64,000 nt of DNA from Mycobacterium sp. BK086 (lineage in GTDB: Bacteria; Actinomycetota; Actinomycetes; Mycobacteriales; Mycobacteriaceae), in assembly GCA_004362315.1 (NCBI GenBank), contig SNWL01000005.1, positions 434,001-498,000 of the forward strand. The letters run 5' to 3'. A model generated the notes under the pieces. It was not told where the DNA came from. It did not search any database and saw only the letters and a program-made list of their open reading frames with translations. The position numbers and the translations under genes were made by a program. Below, in pieces: positions 16,961-24,890 of this stretch. Numbering within the stretch: position 1 is the stretch's first letter; each line of letters opens with the position of its first letter.

Positions 16961-17766
16961 GCGGGCTGCAGCGCCCCGCGCAGCGGACGAAGCGGCTGCA
17001 GGGTGGGTGCAACTCGCGCGGGACCGGCTTCGGTGCTGCGCCAGATGGCCATGGCCGTCATTCGCACCGGTGCCACCAGCCGGCTGTCGAAGGCCATCCG
17101 ATTCATCGGTCCGCACACCGAGACTGCCGCGACCGCTCGTCCGGCCGGCCCGATGGGGGCGGCCACGCAACCGAAGCCGGGCAGAGCTTCTTCCCGTTCG
17201 AAGGCCACCCCGTGTGCGCGCACCTTGGTCAACTCGGCAGCCAGCTGTGGGGCCGACGCAATCGAGAAGCGCGTCTTCCGGCCGGACAGGTCGACCTCGG
17301 TGATGTCGTTCTCCGCCAGGATCGCTTTGCCGACCGCCGTACAGTGCGCCGGCTGGCGCCCGCCGACGCGGGTCGGGATCGCGGCTCCCATCTGGTCACC
17401 GATCTTCTCCAGGTACACCACATCTGAACCGTCGAGGACGGCCAGGTGCACGACCAGGCCGGTCGCCCGGTGGAGGTCACGAAGCAAGGGGATGGCGGCG
17501 CGATGGATGCGATCCTGATGCAGCGCCAACGACCCCAACTCCACCAGGCGCATGCCCAACTCGTAGTCGCGGCCTTCGCGTCGCAGCCAGCGCAGCGCGA
17601 CCAGACGCTCGAGCATGCGGTGCGCCGACGACCGCGGCAGACCCGTGCGCCGCACGATCTGGGCCAGGGTCAGCCGGCCCGGTCCGTCGAATGAATCCAA
17701 GACCAGCGAAATCCGGTCGATGACGGCGCTCGGCGTTTCGCCCGCCTTCTCGACAGCCATTGTCAT
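16957..17766 (-). CDS. IclR-family transcriptional regulator
   Basis: A 269-aa protein. Residues 15-75 form the IclR winged helix (ISLVLDSFDGPGRLTLAQIVRRTG, PRSSAHRMLERLVALRWL). Residues 90-255 form the GAF-like effector domain with CTAVGKAILAE and PIGPAGRAVAAVSVCGP. IclR proteins bind small organic ligands and often control adjacent aromatic or ester catabolism. ATG start at 17766 is supported by AGGAGG 5-6 nt upstream. A perfect palindrome at 17803-17821 lies 37 bp upstream of the start, where an autoregulatory operator would be. First gene of a three-gene coupled unit with the esterase and A/B-barrel protein. Confidence 0.87.
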   Translation of the reverse strand: MTMAVEKAGETPSAVIDRISLVLDSFDGPGRLTLAQIVRRTGLPRSSAHRMLERLVALRWLRREGRDYELGMRLVELGSLALHQDRIHRAAIPLLRDLHRATGLVVHLAVLDGSDVVYLEKIGDQMGAAIPTRVGGRQPAHCTAVGKAILAENDITEVDLSGRKTRFSIASAPQLAAELTKVRAHGVAFEREEALPGFGCVAAPIGPAGRAVAAVSVCGPMNRMAFDSRLVAPVRMTAMAIWRSTEAGPARVAPTLQPLRPLRGALQPA

Positions 17767-17802
17767 GAGGGCCTCCTAGCTACAGCGGCATGCCAACCAG
17801 GC

Positions 17803-17821
17803 ATATGACTATTAGTCATAT
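17803..17821. promoter_or_regulatory. Perfect inverted repeat, candidate IclR operator
   Basis: ATATGACT-att-AGTCATAT: two perfect 8-bp arms with a 3-nt spacer, directly upstream of the IclR gene and AT-rich against a GC-rich background. Size and symmetry suit a dimeric winged-helix regulator. Regulator identity is inferred from position. Confidence 0.7.
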
Positions 17822-17968
17822 AGTTGTAGCACAGAGGTGTGGGCGCTGTCACACGAACGCGCGGGCCCGATCTGGCTCCTGCACGCAGTCAACAGCGAGG
17901 GCGGTGGCGATCGTGGCGCCACCGCCCATCTGCTGCCCAGTCATTGAAACGCCGGCGACCCACGCGTC

Positions 17969-18190
17969 TCAGCCCAGGGGCGGAACGGAGCCCCAAGGCC
18001 CGTAAGGCCCGTTCTGATGACCGCCGCCCGCGTTCGAGTTCGGCACTGCGAAGCCCGTGACGCCCGCAGGCCCCAGGCAGCGGGACGACGACACCGCTGC
18101 GCTGCACGGATCCACGTCAGCGCTCGCCACCGGCGCGACGGCGAGGCCAGCGGCCGCGATTACTCCGGCGATTCCTATTGTTGTGATCAT
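17969..18190 (-). CDS. Small secreted protein
   Basis: A 73-aa protein with a clear Sec signal peptide: a hydrophobic core IGIAGVIAAAGLAVAPV and a cleavage site after VASA, before DVDPC. The mature part is about 49 residues with two cysteines (DPC and SSRC) that could form a disulfide, and a Gly/Asn/Pro-rich tail ending GPWGSVPPLG. AGGAAGGA upstream of the ATG is a strong ribosome site. It resembles the many short exported proteins of mycobacteria with no known function. About 200 bp separate it from the FAD gene, so it likely has its own promoter. Confidence 0.7.
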   Translation of the reverse strand: MITTIGIAGVIAAAGLAVAPVASADVDPCSAAVSSSRCLGPAGVTGFAVPNSNAGGGHQNGPYGPWGSVPPLG

Positions 18191-18267
18191 CGTGAATCCT
18201 TCCTGTTGAAGGACATTCGACGTGCCGCCTCATCGGCGTGCCACAGCTGCTGCGACACAACGCATAT

Positions 18268-18282
18268 CGTTCGAGCCGAACG
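18268..18282. promoter_or_regulatory. Inverted repeat CGTTCG-agc-CGAACG upstream of the small secreted protein
   Basis: Perfect 6-bp arms with a 3-nt spacer, about 80 bp before the secreted-protein start, within a 200-bp gap. It is not the mycobacterial LexA box, whose half sites are in the reverse order (TCGAAC-N4-GTTCGA). Could be an operator or chance. Confidence 0.35.
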
Positions 18283-18390
18283 TAATCGGCGGTGCGACAG
18301 TGGTTGTCGCGTCGGTTCGTCCTGATTCCGTTCTACCGACGGCGGGATCGGCAGGCCATCGTACGAGCCAGCTTCATGCCGGACTCATAT

Positions 18391-19866
18391 TCAGGGTCGA
18401 GCAGTGGCCGCAGTGCGACCGGCTCGCCGGCCATAGAAGCTGCCGTCTCCGAGTGAGACACCGCTGGCGTAACCCCAGGCCGCCAGTCCCGCTGTACAGC
18501 GCCCCGCCGCGAAGAGCCCGGGGATGGGACTGCCGCTGACGTGCAGAACTTCGCCGTCCAATGACGTCATCAGGCCACCTAAGGTGAAGCCACCGCAGCT
18601 CGCCCGCAGGTCGATTGCCCCGACCGGAGTGCCGACCGGTTTGAGCCACTCCGGCTTCTTGTGCAGCAGCGGATCCTCGCCGCGCGACGCTGCGTCGTTG
18701 TAGGCGCCGATCGTCGACTGCAACGAGCCGGCCGGGAGACCGATCTCAGCCTCCAGCTCGGCGATCGTCTCGCACACCCATGTCGCAGGTCGCTTGAGGA
18801 ACGGCGTTGCCGACGTCGCCGCCATCGCTTCTTCCTGGGCGTCGCCGTCGATGATCAGATAGGCGGTGTCGTCCTGTCGGTACAGCGTCAGCTGCCCGAT
18901 TCGCCCGGAGTACATGTCCTCAGGGACGTATCGCTGGCCGAGCCCGTTGACCAGGACGCCGCGCACGGTCTGCTGCGGGTCGATCAGGAAGGCGACCTCG
19001 GTCGCATCCATGTGCGCGAGGTCGGCGCCGAGCGCCTGGGCCATCCGGATCGCCCGGCCGTCGTGTTGTTCGATCGACGCGGCGGGCCGACCGGCGATTG
19101 CCGGTGCGAATTGTTTGACCATCGACTCGCTGTAGGCGAAGCTCCCCGCCGCAAGCATGACGCCGCGGCGGGCACGCACCCGGACCGTCTCGCCGTACTG
19201 CCGCGCGACGACTCCCGACATCCGACCGTCGGACTCGACGACCAGTGTCTGTGCCCGCACGTCATAGACCGCTCGCACACCGAGGGACGTCGCCGTTTCG
19301 ACCAGTGGCTTCATCAACATGAATCCACCGCTCTTCTCGCCTGCGACCTTCCCGGTCATCTGCGGGATGTGCCCGCGCGGAGCGGGTTCGGCGATGGTGT
19401 TGAACGGGTAGGCGTTCTCACCGCCGGTGAACATCAGACCCTGATCGCCGGGCGGCTCCCAGCCGGGCTCACCCCAGAACTCCGGCTTGAACGGCACGCC
19501 GCAGTCGGTGAGCCAGTCGAAATGGTCGAGGCTGCCGTCGCAGTAGTCCGCGATGCGGGTTTCGTCGGCCCCTGGGCCCATCGCCACGTTGAGGAACGCC
19601 GCCATGTTCGACGGCGAATCCTCGAAACCACAGGCCTTCTGGATCGGTGTGCCGCCGCCGAGGTAGATGAACCCACCGGCCATTGCCGCCGCGCCGCCCC
19701 ACGAGCCGGTGCGTTCGAGCACCAGGACATCGGCACCGGCGCGTGCAGCCTCGACAGCAGCGGCCGCTCCCGCGATGCCGTAGCCGATGATGACCACATC
19801 GGCCTCGTGATCCCACCTCCCGATCGACGAGGCCGGGATAGGCGTGACGTCGTCCTCGGGTGTCAC
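18391..19866 (-). CDS. FAD-binding dehydrogenase of the KstD / flavocytochrome-c fold (copy A)
   Basis: A 491-aa flavoprotein: WDHEADVVIIGYGIAGAA gives the Rossmann motif near residue 22, followed by LERTGSWGGAAAMAGGFIYL, and the C-terminal FAD contact GLFAAGRCTAGLAAWGYASG. The fold is that of KstD and fumarate-reductase subunits, with an FAD-binding and a substrate cap domain. GTG at 19866 overlaps the VOC stop (GTGA), which fixes the start. Together with the HsaA- and HsaC-like neighbours it suggests a dehydrogenation that aromatises or desaturates a ring before cleavage. Close paralogue at 27957. Confidence 0.82.
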   Translation of the reverse strand: MTPEDDVTPIPASSIGRWDHEADVVIIGYGIAGAAAAVEAARAGADVLVLERTGSWGGAAAMAGGFIYLGGGTPIQKACGFEDSPSNMAAFLNVAMGPGADETRIADYCDGSLDHFDWLTDCGVPFKPEFWGEPGWEPPGDQGLMFTGGENAYPFNTIAEPAPRGHIPQMTGKVAGEKSGGFMLMKPLVETATSLGVRAVYDVRAQTLVVESDGRMSGVVARQYGETVRVRARRGVMLAAGSFAYSESMVKQFAPAIAGRPAASIEQHDGRAIRMAQALGADLAHMDATEVAFLIDPQQTVRGVLVNGLGQRYVPEDMYSGRIGQLTLYRQDDTAYLIIDGDAQEEAMAATSATPFLKRPATWVCETIAELEAEIGLPAGSLQSTIGAYNDAASRGEDPLLHKKPEWLKPVGTPVGAIDLRASCGGFTLGGLMTSLDGEVLHVSGSPIPGLFAAGRCTAGLAAWGYASGVSLGDGSFYGRRAGRTAATARP

Positions 19867-20771
19867 GGCCGCATGGCTGCCGGAAGATCCGATACCCACT
19901 GGTGCCCCCAATAGCTGTCGGCGGTTATCTCTTCTGCGGTGTAGTGACTTTCGTCTACCAGCTCGCCCGCAGTCCCGAATTCAATATCCCAGTCACCGGG
20001 CGCGCGTACATAGAACGACACCATTTTGTCGTTGGTGTGCCGGCCCAGCGTGGACGAGAGCTGGTATCCCGCGGCGTTGACGCGGTCAAGAGCCTGGCCG
20101 ACGGCGTCGAGGGAATCGACTTCGACCATGAGGTGGATCAGCCCCGGATCTCGCAGCGTCTGCGCCGGGCAGATCGCGAGGCTGTGGTGCCGTTGATTGA
20201 CACCCATGAACCGCACGCGCAGCGGACCGAACTCGGGCGGCACCGGCACCCGGAACGCGCCGCGCGACACGAATCCGAGTACCGCGGTATAGAACTCGAA
20301 AAGACCGTTCACATCGAGCGCAGGCAGGACGACGTGTCCGAGTCCCTGGCCGCCGGTGACGAAACGCGCTCCGAACGGGGTGACCACGGGGGAGTGGTCG
20401 AGTACCGCCCCGTGGAACACCTCGAGTGAGGTTCCGGCCGGATCCTCGAAGGCGATGACTTCCTCGACCCGTCTGGCGTCCGCCTCGTCGAGGGACAGTT
20501 GCTTGAACGGGGCGCCTGCGGTGTCGAGTGCGGCCTTGACCCGCTCCAGGTCGGCGTGGTCGCGTACCTCCCATCCGACGGTCAGGATTTTGTCCACATC
20601 GCCGGGGACGACGACGATGCGGGCGGCGCGTTCGTCGATGCGGAGGTACAGAGCGGCGTCGTCGGGACCACTGCCCTCGGCGAAACCGAGCACGTCGAAG
20701 GCGAAATGGCGCCAGCGACCGATGTCGGCGGTCGCGACGGTGACATAGCCGAGGCTCTTGATCAGACTCAT
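19863..20771 (-). CDS. Type I extradiol dioxygenase (VOC fold), HsaC/BphC-like (copy A)
   Basis: A 302-aa two-module VOC protein. The Fe(II) ligands of BphC-type enzymes are in place: H146 (GLGHVVLP), H213 (LIHLMVEV) and E264 (WDIEFGT). Second-shell His195 (RHHSLAI) and His245 (GRHTND) are also present. It should open a catechol ring next to the diol (meta-cleavage), as HsaC does in steroid and BphC in biphenyl breakdown. It lies one base from the HsaA-like gene, which would make the catechol, and overlaps the FAD gene. Copy B is at 29419. Confidence 0.88.
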   Translation of the reverse strand: MSLIKSLGYVTVATADIGRWRHFAFDVLGFAEGSGPDDAALYLRIDERAARIVVVPGDVDKILTVGWEVRDHADLERVKAALDTAGAPFKQLSLDEADARRVEEVIAFEDPAGTSLEVFHGAVLDHSPVVTPFGARFVTGGQGLGHVVLPALDVNGLFEFYTAVLGFVSRGAFRVPVPPEFGPLRVRFMGVNQRHHSLAICPAQTLRDPGLIHLMVEVDSLDAVGQALDRVNAAGYQLSSTLGRHTNDKMVSFYVRAPGDWDIEFGTAGELVDESHYTAEEITADSYWGHQWVSDLPAAMRP

Positions 20772-20772
20772 C

Positions 20773-21954
20773 TCAGATCATCGCCCGAAGCGGTCCCTGC
20801 GGATCGACACCCAAGGAGCTGAGTGCCGCGGCGTGGTAGATGGTTCCCGGCACATGGATGGCGTGGGCTTGGCCCACATGGACGTCGCGCCAATACCGTT
20901 GCAGCGGTTTGTCCATCCGTGCCGCATTGCCACCACAGCGCGCGAAGATCTCGTCGACCGCGGACACCGCGCGCCACACCGCGCGTACCTGGGTGCGCCG
21001 TCCGGCCGCCCGGTCCTCGAAGGACACCTCGTTTCCGGAGTCGACCATGTCGTAGATGCGATCGGCATTGGCGAGAAGTTCCTGCCGCGCCGCGTTGATG
21101 TCGGCTGCGGCCTCACCGATGGCGTACATGACGTAGGGGTCGTCCTTCACCGCCACCCCGCTGGCATTGACCCGCTCACGCTGATAATCCAGCGCCGCGG
21201 CGAGGGCGCCTTCAGCGATGCCGATGGTCGCCGCACTGATGCCGAGGGGGAACATCGTCGACCACGGCATGAGGTAGAGGGTGTCGGTCATGCCCGCCTC
21301 CCGCTGAGCCGTACCATCCATCACCTTCGTGGCATCCATGGTGCGGTAAGCCGGCACGAATGCGTTCTTGACGATCACGTCTTTCGACCCGGTACCGCGC
21401 AGCCCCACGACATTCCATGAGTCGTCGACGATCTCGTAGTCTTTGCGCGGCAGGATCATGTGGAGCATCTGCGGGGGCATCACGGGCTTGCCGTCGGCGT
21501 CGGCGAGCATTGCGCCGAGGAAGATCCAGTCGCAGTGGTCGGTGCCGGAGCTGAACTGCCACCGGCCGTTGAAGAGGTAACCACCGTCCACCGGCTTCGC
21601 CACGCCCTGCGGGGCATAGGGCGAGGCCACCCAGGTATCGACGTCCTCGGCCCAGATCTCGGCGGCAACCCTCGGATCGGCATACGCCAGCTGGTAGGGG
21701 TGCACACCCACGACACCGTTGATCCAGCCGGCCGACGGATCGAGCGCAGCGGTGGCCATGACGGTCTCGGCGAATTCACGTGGATGAACTTCCAGGCCGC
21801 CGTGCGACTTCGGTTGCAGCAAGCGGATATTGCCCGCCGATTTCATCAGCTTGACGGTCTCGTCGGTGAGCTTGCCGATTCTCTCGGCCTCGACACCCTG
21901 CTCGCGGAGTTGCTCGGCGTTTCGCCGCACCCGGTCGATTACCCGCTCAGTCAT
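20773..21954 (-). CDS. Acyl-CoA-dehydrogenase-fold flavin monooxygenase, HsaA-like (copy A)
   Basis: A 393-aa group D flavin hydroxylase: ALDPSAGWINGVVGVHPYQLA, FNGRWQFSSGTDHCDWIFLG, SWNVVGLRGTGSKDVIV and a C-terminal RYWRDVHVGQAHAIH. The catalytic Glu of acyl-CoA dehydrogenases is not at its place, and the GTGSKD and SSGTDHCDW motifs match HsaA/HpaB-type hydroxylases that use reduced flavin from a partner reductase. It would ortho-hydroxylate a phenol to the catechol cleaved by the next gene product. No HsaB-like flavin reductase is in the window. Paralogue at 30329. Confidence 0.85.
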   Translation of the reverse strand: MTERVIDRVRRNAEQLREQGVEAERIGKLTDETVKLMKSAGNIRLLQPKSHGGLEVHPREFAETVMATAALDPSAGWINGVVGVHPYQLAYADPRVAAEIWAEDVDTWVASPYAPQGVAKPVDGGYLFNGRWQFSSGTDHCDWIFLGAMLADADGKPVMPPQMLHMILPRKDYEIVDDSWNVVGLRGTGSKDVIVKNAFVPAYRTMDATKVMDGTAQREAGMTDTLYLMPWSTMFPLGISAATIGIAEGALAAALDYQRERVNASGVAVKDDPYVMYAIGEAAADINAARQELLANADRIYDMVDSGNEVSFEDRAAGRRTQVRAVWRAVSAVDEIFARCGGNAARMDKPLQRYWRDVHVGQAHAIHVPGTIYHAAALSSLGVDPQGPLRAMI

Positions 21955-22047
21955 GATCTGTTCCCATCTCGCTCGGCTGAGGCTGATCGTGTACCGGTGC
22001 GGCGACGACGGCGGTCAGGATTCCCGGTCAGCGGAAAGCGGCCGCAC

Positions 22048-22368
22048 TCAGAATTCGACGTGGACGTCATCGGTGAGTGGTCTGGCCTGGCAGCTGAGAA
22101 TCACGCCGTCCGCAAGGTCTTCGGCCTTCAGGATGTCACAGACGGCCATGTCGACCTTTCCGGTCACCACGGTCGCCGCGCAGGACCCGCAGTGGCCCTC
22201 TTTACAGGAGAACGGCACGTCGAGTCCGGCGGCGATCAGGGTGTCGACGAGGGTGGCGGCTCGAGGCCAGCGCACACGGTGCTGTATTCCGTAGAGGTCG
22301 ACGTGAGCGGTCGCGGTCTCTGCGCTCTCGAATTGCGTTGCCGCTGTGCTGCTGTCGAGGTCGGCCAT
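22048..22368 (-). CDS. Plant-type [2Fe-2S] ferredoxin
   Basis: A 106-aa protein with the cluster motif C-x4-C-x2-C (SCKEGHCGSC) and the fourth Cys in VILSCQARP about 30 residues later. The fold ends with the typical TDDVHVEF strand, as in the C-terminal domain of KshB-type reductases, but here it stands alone. It begins the copy A minus-strand operon; copy B has no such gene. Likely donates electrons to an oxygenase of the region, possibly the KshA-like protein at 4021 (inference). A possible partner reductase is not present. Confidence 0.87.
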   Translation of the reverse strand: MADLDSSTAATQFESAETATAHVDLYGIQHRVRWPRAATLVDTLIAAGLDVPFSCKEGHCGSCAATVVTGKVDMAVCDILKAEDLADGVILSCQARPLTDDVHVEF

Positions 22369-22419
22369 GGGCGCCCATTCTGGCCGACTGGCCGGGACGT
22401 GGTATTCGGGCGTCCATTC
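22369..22419. promoter_or_regulatory. Direct repeats GGGCGYCCATTC in the ferredoxin/BVMO divergent region
   Basis: GGGCGCCCATTC (22369-22380) and GGGCGTCCATTC (22408-22419) differ at one base and are 39 bp apart start to start. Between them is GGCC-gact-GGCC. The region is the shared promoter of the ferredoxin and BVMO genes. Paired sites suggest regulator binding or chance duplication; no regulator gene is adjacent. Confidence 0.35.
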
Positions 22420-22456
22420 ACCGGGAAGCGGGTCTGTCGGCTGCGTGACCGGCGCC

Positions 22457-22462
22457 TACCGT
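22457..22462 (+). promoter_or_regulatory. -10 hexamer TACCGT, leaderless promoter of BVMO copy A
   Basis: TACCGT is 7 nt before the GTG start at 22470. Copy B has TACGCT at the same distance before its ATG, so both copies appear leaderless with conserved geometry. Confidence 0.55.
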
Positions 22463-22469
22463 TCGGTGC

Positions 22470-24083
22470 GTGAGCAGTGAGTCGAAGACCGACGTCGATG
22501 TCGTCGTGGTGGGAGCCGGATTCGCCGGCCTGTATGCCCTGCACAAGTTCCGCTCGCAGGGGCTGTCGGTGCGGGTGTTCGAGGGGGCACCTGAGGTCGG
22601 CGGCACCTGGTATTTCAATCGATATCCGGGCGCACGGTGTGACGTCGAAAGCGTCGACTACTGCTACTCGTTCTCCGACGAGCTGCAACAGGAGTGGACG
22701 TGGACCGAGAAATACGCCACTCAGACCGAGATTTTGGCCTACATCAACTGGGTCGCCGACAAGCTCGATTTGCGCCGGAACATCACCTTCGACACCCGGG
22801 TGACGAGCGCGGTTCTCGACGAAAAGACGTTGCACTGGACGGTCACCACTGACGCAGAGGAGACGGTACGGGCCCGCTTCGTCGTCATGGCGACAGGTCC
22901 ACTCTCGGCGGCACTGACTCCGAACTTCCCGGGGCTGGACAGCTTCCGTGGCGAGGTCTACCACACAGCGCACTGGCCGCACGAGAGCGTGGATTTCACC
23001 GGCAAGCGCGTTGCCGTCATCGGCACCGGATCCTCGGGAGTTCAATCGATACCGATCATCGCCGAACAAGCCGAACAGCTCTACGTGTTCCAACGCACGC
23101 CGAATTACAGTGTGCCTGCGGGCAATCGGCCACTGACTGCGGACGAGGTCGCCGACGTCAAGGCAAATTACGCCGACCGCCGACGGATGTCGTGGCGTAG
23201 TGGCGGCGGGTCACCGCACGTTGCGCATCCGAAGCTGACGATGGAGGCCACGCCGGAGGAGCGCAGGGCGGCGTTCGAGAAACGCTGGGAATTCGGCGGC
23301 GTGCTGTTCTCGAAGACGTTCACCGACCAGATGGTCTCCGCGCAGGCCAACGACGAGGCCCGCAAGTTCTACGAGGAGAAGATTCGCGCCGTCATCGACG
23401 ATCCGGCTCTCGCGGAGCTGCTCATCCCGACCGACCATCCGATCGGCACCAAGCGAATATGCACCGATTCCAACTACTTTCAGACGTTCAATCGGCCCAA
23501 CGTCGCACTGATCAGTGTGCGCGACACTCCCATCGAGTCGATGGACGAAACGGGAATCGCCACCTCGGACGCGCACTTCGAGATCGACGCACTGGTGCTG
23601 GCAACCGGGTTCGACGCGATGACCGGCGCGCTCGCCAAGATCGAGATCGTGGGCCGTTCGGGGGAGCGGTTGATCGATGACTGGGCTGATGGGCCTCGGA
23701 CTTATCTAGGATTGGGGACCGACGGCTTCCCCAATCTTTTTCTGGTGTCGGGGCCTGGCGCACCTGCGGTTCTCGCCAACATGGTGTTGCACGCCGAGGC
23801 GCACGTCGATTGGATCGCCGAGGTGATCGAGTACCTGGACGATTGCGGTTACGACGCCGTCGAACCGACCGCTGCGGCCGTCGACAGCTGGATCGCGGAG
23901 TGTGCGCAACGCGCTGAAGCGACATTGTTCACCAAGGCCGACTCCTGGTACATGGGTGCCAATGTTCCCGGCAAGCCGCGAGCCTTCATGCTCTTCATCG
24001 GCGGCTTCGGAACCTATCTCGATATCTGCAACGAGGTAGCCGCCGCCGGGTACAAGGGATTCGATCTCATCAAGGCGCCGTAG
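22470..24083 (+). CDS. Type I Baeyer-Villiger monooxygenase (copy A)
   Basis: A 537-aa enzyme of cyclohexanone-monooxygenase type: VVVVGAGFAGLYALHKF near residue 12, VGGTWYFNRYPGARCD, the fingerprint FRGEVYHTAHWP near 160, the second nucleotide fold VAVIGTGSSGVQ, and the C-terminal ATGFDAMTG. FAD-bound and NADPH-dependent; converts cyclic or linear ketones to lactones or esters. GTG start at 22470 supported by a -10 hexamer 7 nt upstream. It is directly followed by a mycofactocin-type SDR with no gap, pointing to an alcohol-ketone-lactone sequence. Very close paralogue at 31630. Confidence 0.9.
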   Translation: MSSESKTDVDVVVVGAGFAGLYALHKFRSQGLSVRVFEGAPEVGGTWYFNRYPGARCDVESVDYCYSFSDELQQEWTWTEKYATQTEILAYINWVADKLDLRRNITFDTRVTSAVLDEKTLHWTVTTDAEETVRARFVVMATGPLSAALTPNFPGLDSFRGEVYHTAHWPHESVDFTGKRVAVIGTGSSGVQSIPIIAEQAEQLYVFQRTPNYSVPAGNRPLTADEVADVKANYADRRRMSWRSGGGSPHVAHPKLTMEATPEERRAAFEKRWEFGGVLFSKTFTDQMVSAQANDEARKFYEEKIRAVIDDPALAELLIPTDHPIGTKRICTDSNYFQTFNRPNVALISVRDTPIESMDETGIATSDAHFEIDALVLATGFDAMTGALAKIEIVGRSGERLIDDWADGPRTYLGLGTDGFPNLFLVSGPGAPAVLANMVLHAEAHVDWIAEVIEYLDDCGYDAVEPTAAAVDSWIAECAQRAEATLFTKADSWYMGANVPGKPRAFMLFIGGFGTYLDICNEVAAAGYKGFDLIKAP

Positions 24084-24890
24084 ATGCCGTCGGGCTTGGC
24101 GGACAAGGTCGTTCTGGTTACCGGCGCGGCCAGGGGCACGGGCCGGGTGCACTGTGAACGGTTCGCCGACGAAGGTGCCGACGTCATCATGTTCGACCAC
24201 GCCGACGCGGCCGACGACCTGCGCGAGACCGCGCAGCGCGTGACGCAGCGGGGGCGGCGTGCCGTCGCCACAGCGGCCGACGTGACCGATCTCGCCCAGG
24301 TCACCAGCGCGGTCGAAGAAGGCGTCGGACAACTGGGCAGGCTGGACATCGTCGTGGCCAACGCCGGGATCCACACGCCTGGTGGACCCGCCTGGCAGAT
24401 CGATCCAGCGGTATGGCAACACACCATCGACGTGAACCTGACCGGCGTGTGGCATACGGTCCGGGCGGGTGTACCCCACATCGGTCCTGAGGGCGGCTCG
24501 GTGGTGATCATCAGTTCCACCAACGGATTACGGGGCACCGCAGGCACTGCTCATTACACCGCCAGTAAACATGCCGTCGTCGGGCTGGCGCGCACCCTGG
24601 CCAACGAGCTGGGGCCCAGGAGCATCCGGGTCAACACCGTGCACCCAGGTGCTGTCGGCACACCCATGGTTCGAAATGAGGCGACGTACAAACGCCTGCG
24701 TCCCGATCTGGACAACCCGACCGAGGCCGACGCTGCCGAGGTCCTCGCCGCCCGCAACCTGTTGCCCGTGCCGTGGGTCGAACCCGTCGACGTCGCGAAC
24801 GCCGTCGTCTTCCTGGCGTCCGATCAGGCTCGGTACATCACCGGAACCCAGCTGGTCGTCGACGCCGGCCTGACCCAGAAGACGACATGA
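24084..24890 (+). CDS. SDR, mycofactocin-coupled type
   Basis: A 268-aa SDR beginning immediately after the BVMO stop. Motifs: VTGAARGTG near 12, ANAG, SSTNG and YTASK. The region after the active site (NPTEADAAEVLAARNLLPVP, then WVEPVDVANAVVFLASDQAR) matches the signature of the mycofactocin-coupled SDR family, whose members keep their NAD bound and pass electrons to the mycofactocin redox carrier. Carveol and similar secondary alcohol dehydrogenases belong here. A probable role is to make the ketone used by the adjacent BVMO. Overlaps the next SDR by ATGA. Confidence 0.83.
   Translation: MPSGLADKVVLVTGAARGTGRVHCERFADEGADVIMFDHADAADDLRETAQRVTQRGRRAVATAADVTDLAQVTSAVEEGVGQLGRLDIVVANAGIHTPGGPAWQIDPAVWQHTIDVNLTGVWHTVRAGVPHIGPEGGSVVIISSTNGLRGTAGTAHYTASKHAVVGLARTLANELGPRSIRVNTVHPGAVGTPMVRNEATYKRLRPDLDNPTEADAAEVLAARNLLPVPWVEPVDVANAVVFLASDQARYITGTQLVVDAGLTQKTT

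Larger units (their letters stand above)
18391..24083. repeat. Duplicated catabolic module, copy A
   Basis: FAD dehydrogenase, VOC dioxygenase and HsaA-like monooxygenase on the minus strand plus a divergent BVMO on the plus strand. The same four genes recur in the same order and orientation at 27957-33231. The VOC proteins have the same length (302 aa) and align without gaps; most positions are identical by eye. Copy A alone has a ferredoxin gene between the HsaA-like and BVMO genes. This is gene-cluster paralogy, not a DNA-level identical repeat. Confidence 0.85.

Noticed and set aside
18268-18282. CGTTCG-agc-CGAACG as a LexA/SOS box
   Set aside because: Mycobacterial LexA sites read TCGAAC-N4-GTTCGA; the half sites here are in the opposite order and the spacer differs.
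20773-21954. Annotation as a true acyl-CoA dehydrogenase
   Set aside because: The catalytic Glu signature (GGTSE) is absent and motifs match reduced-flavin hydroxylases (GTGSKD, SSGTDHCDW).
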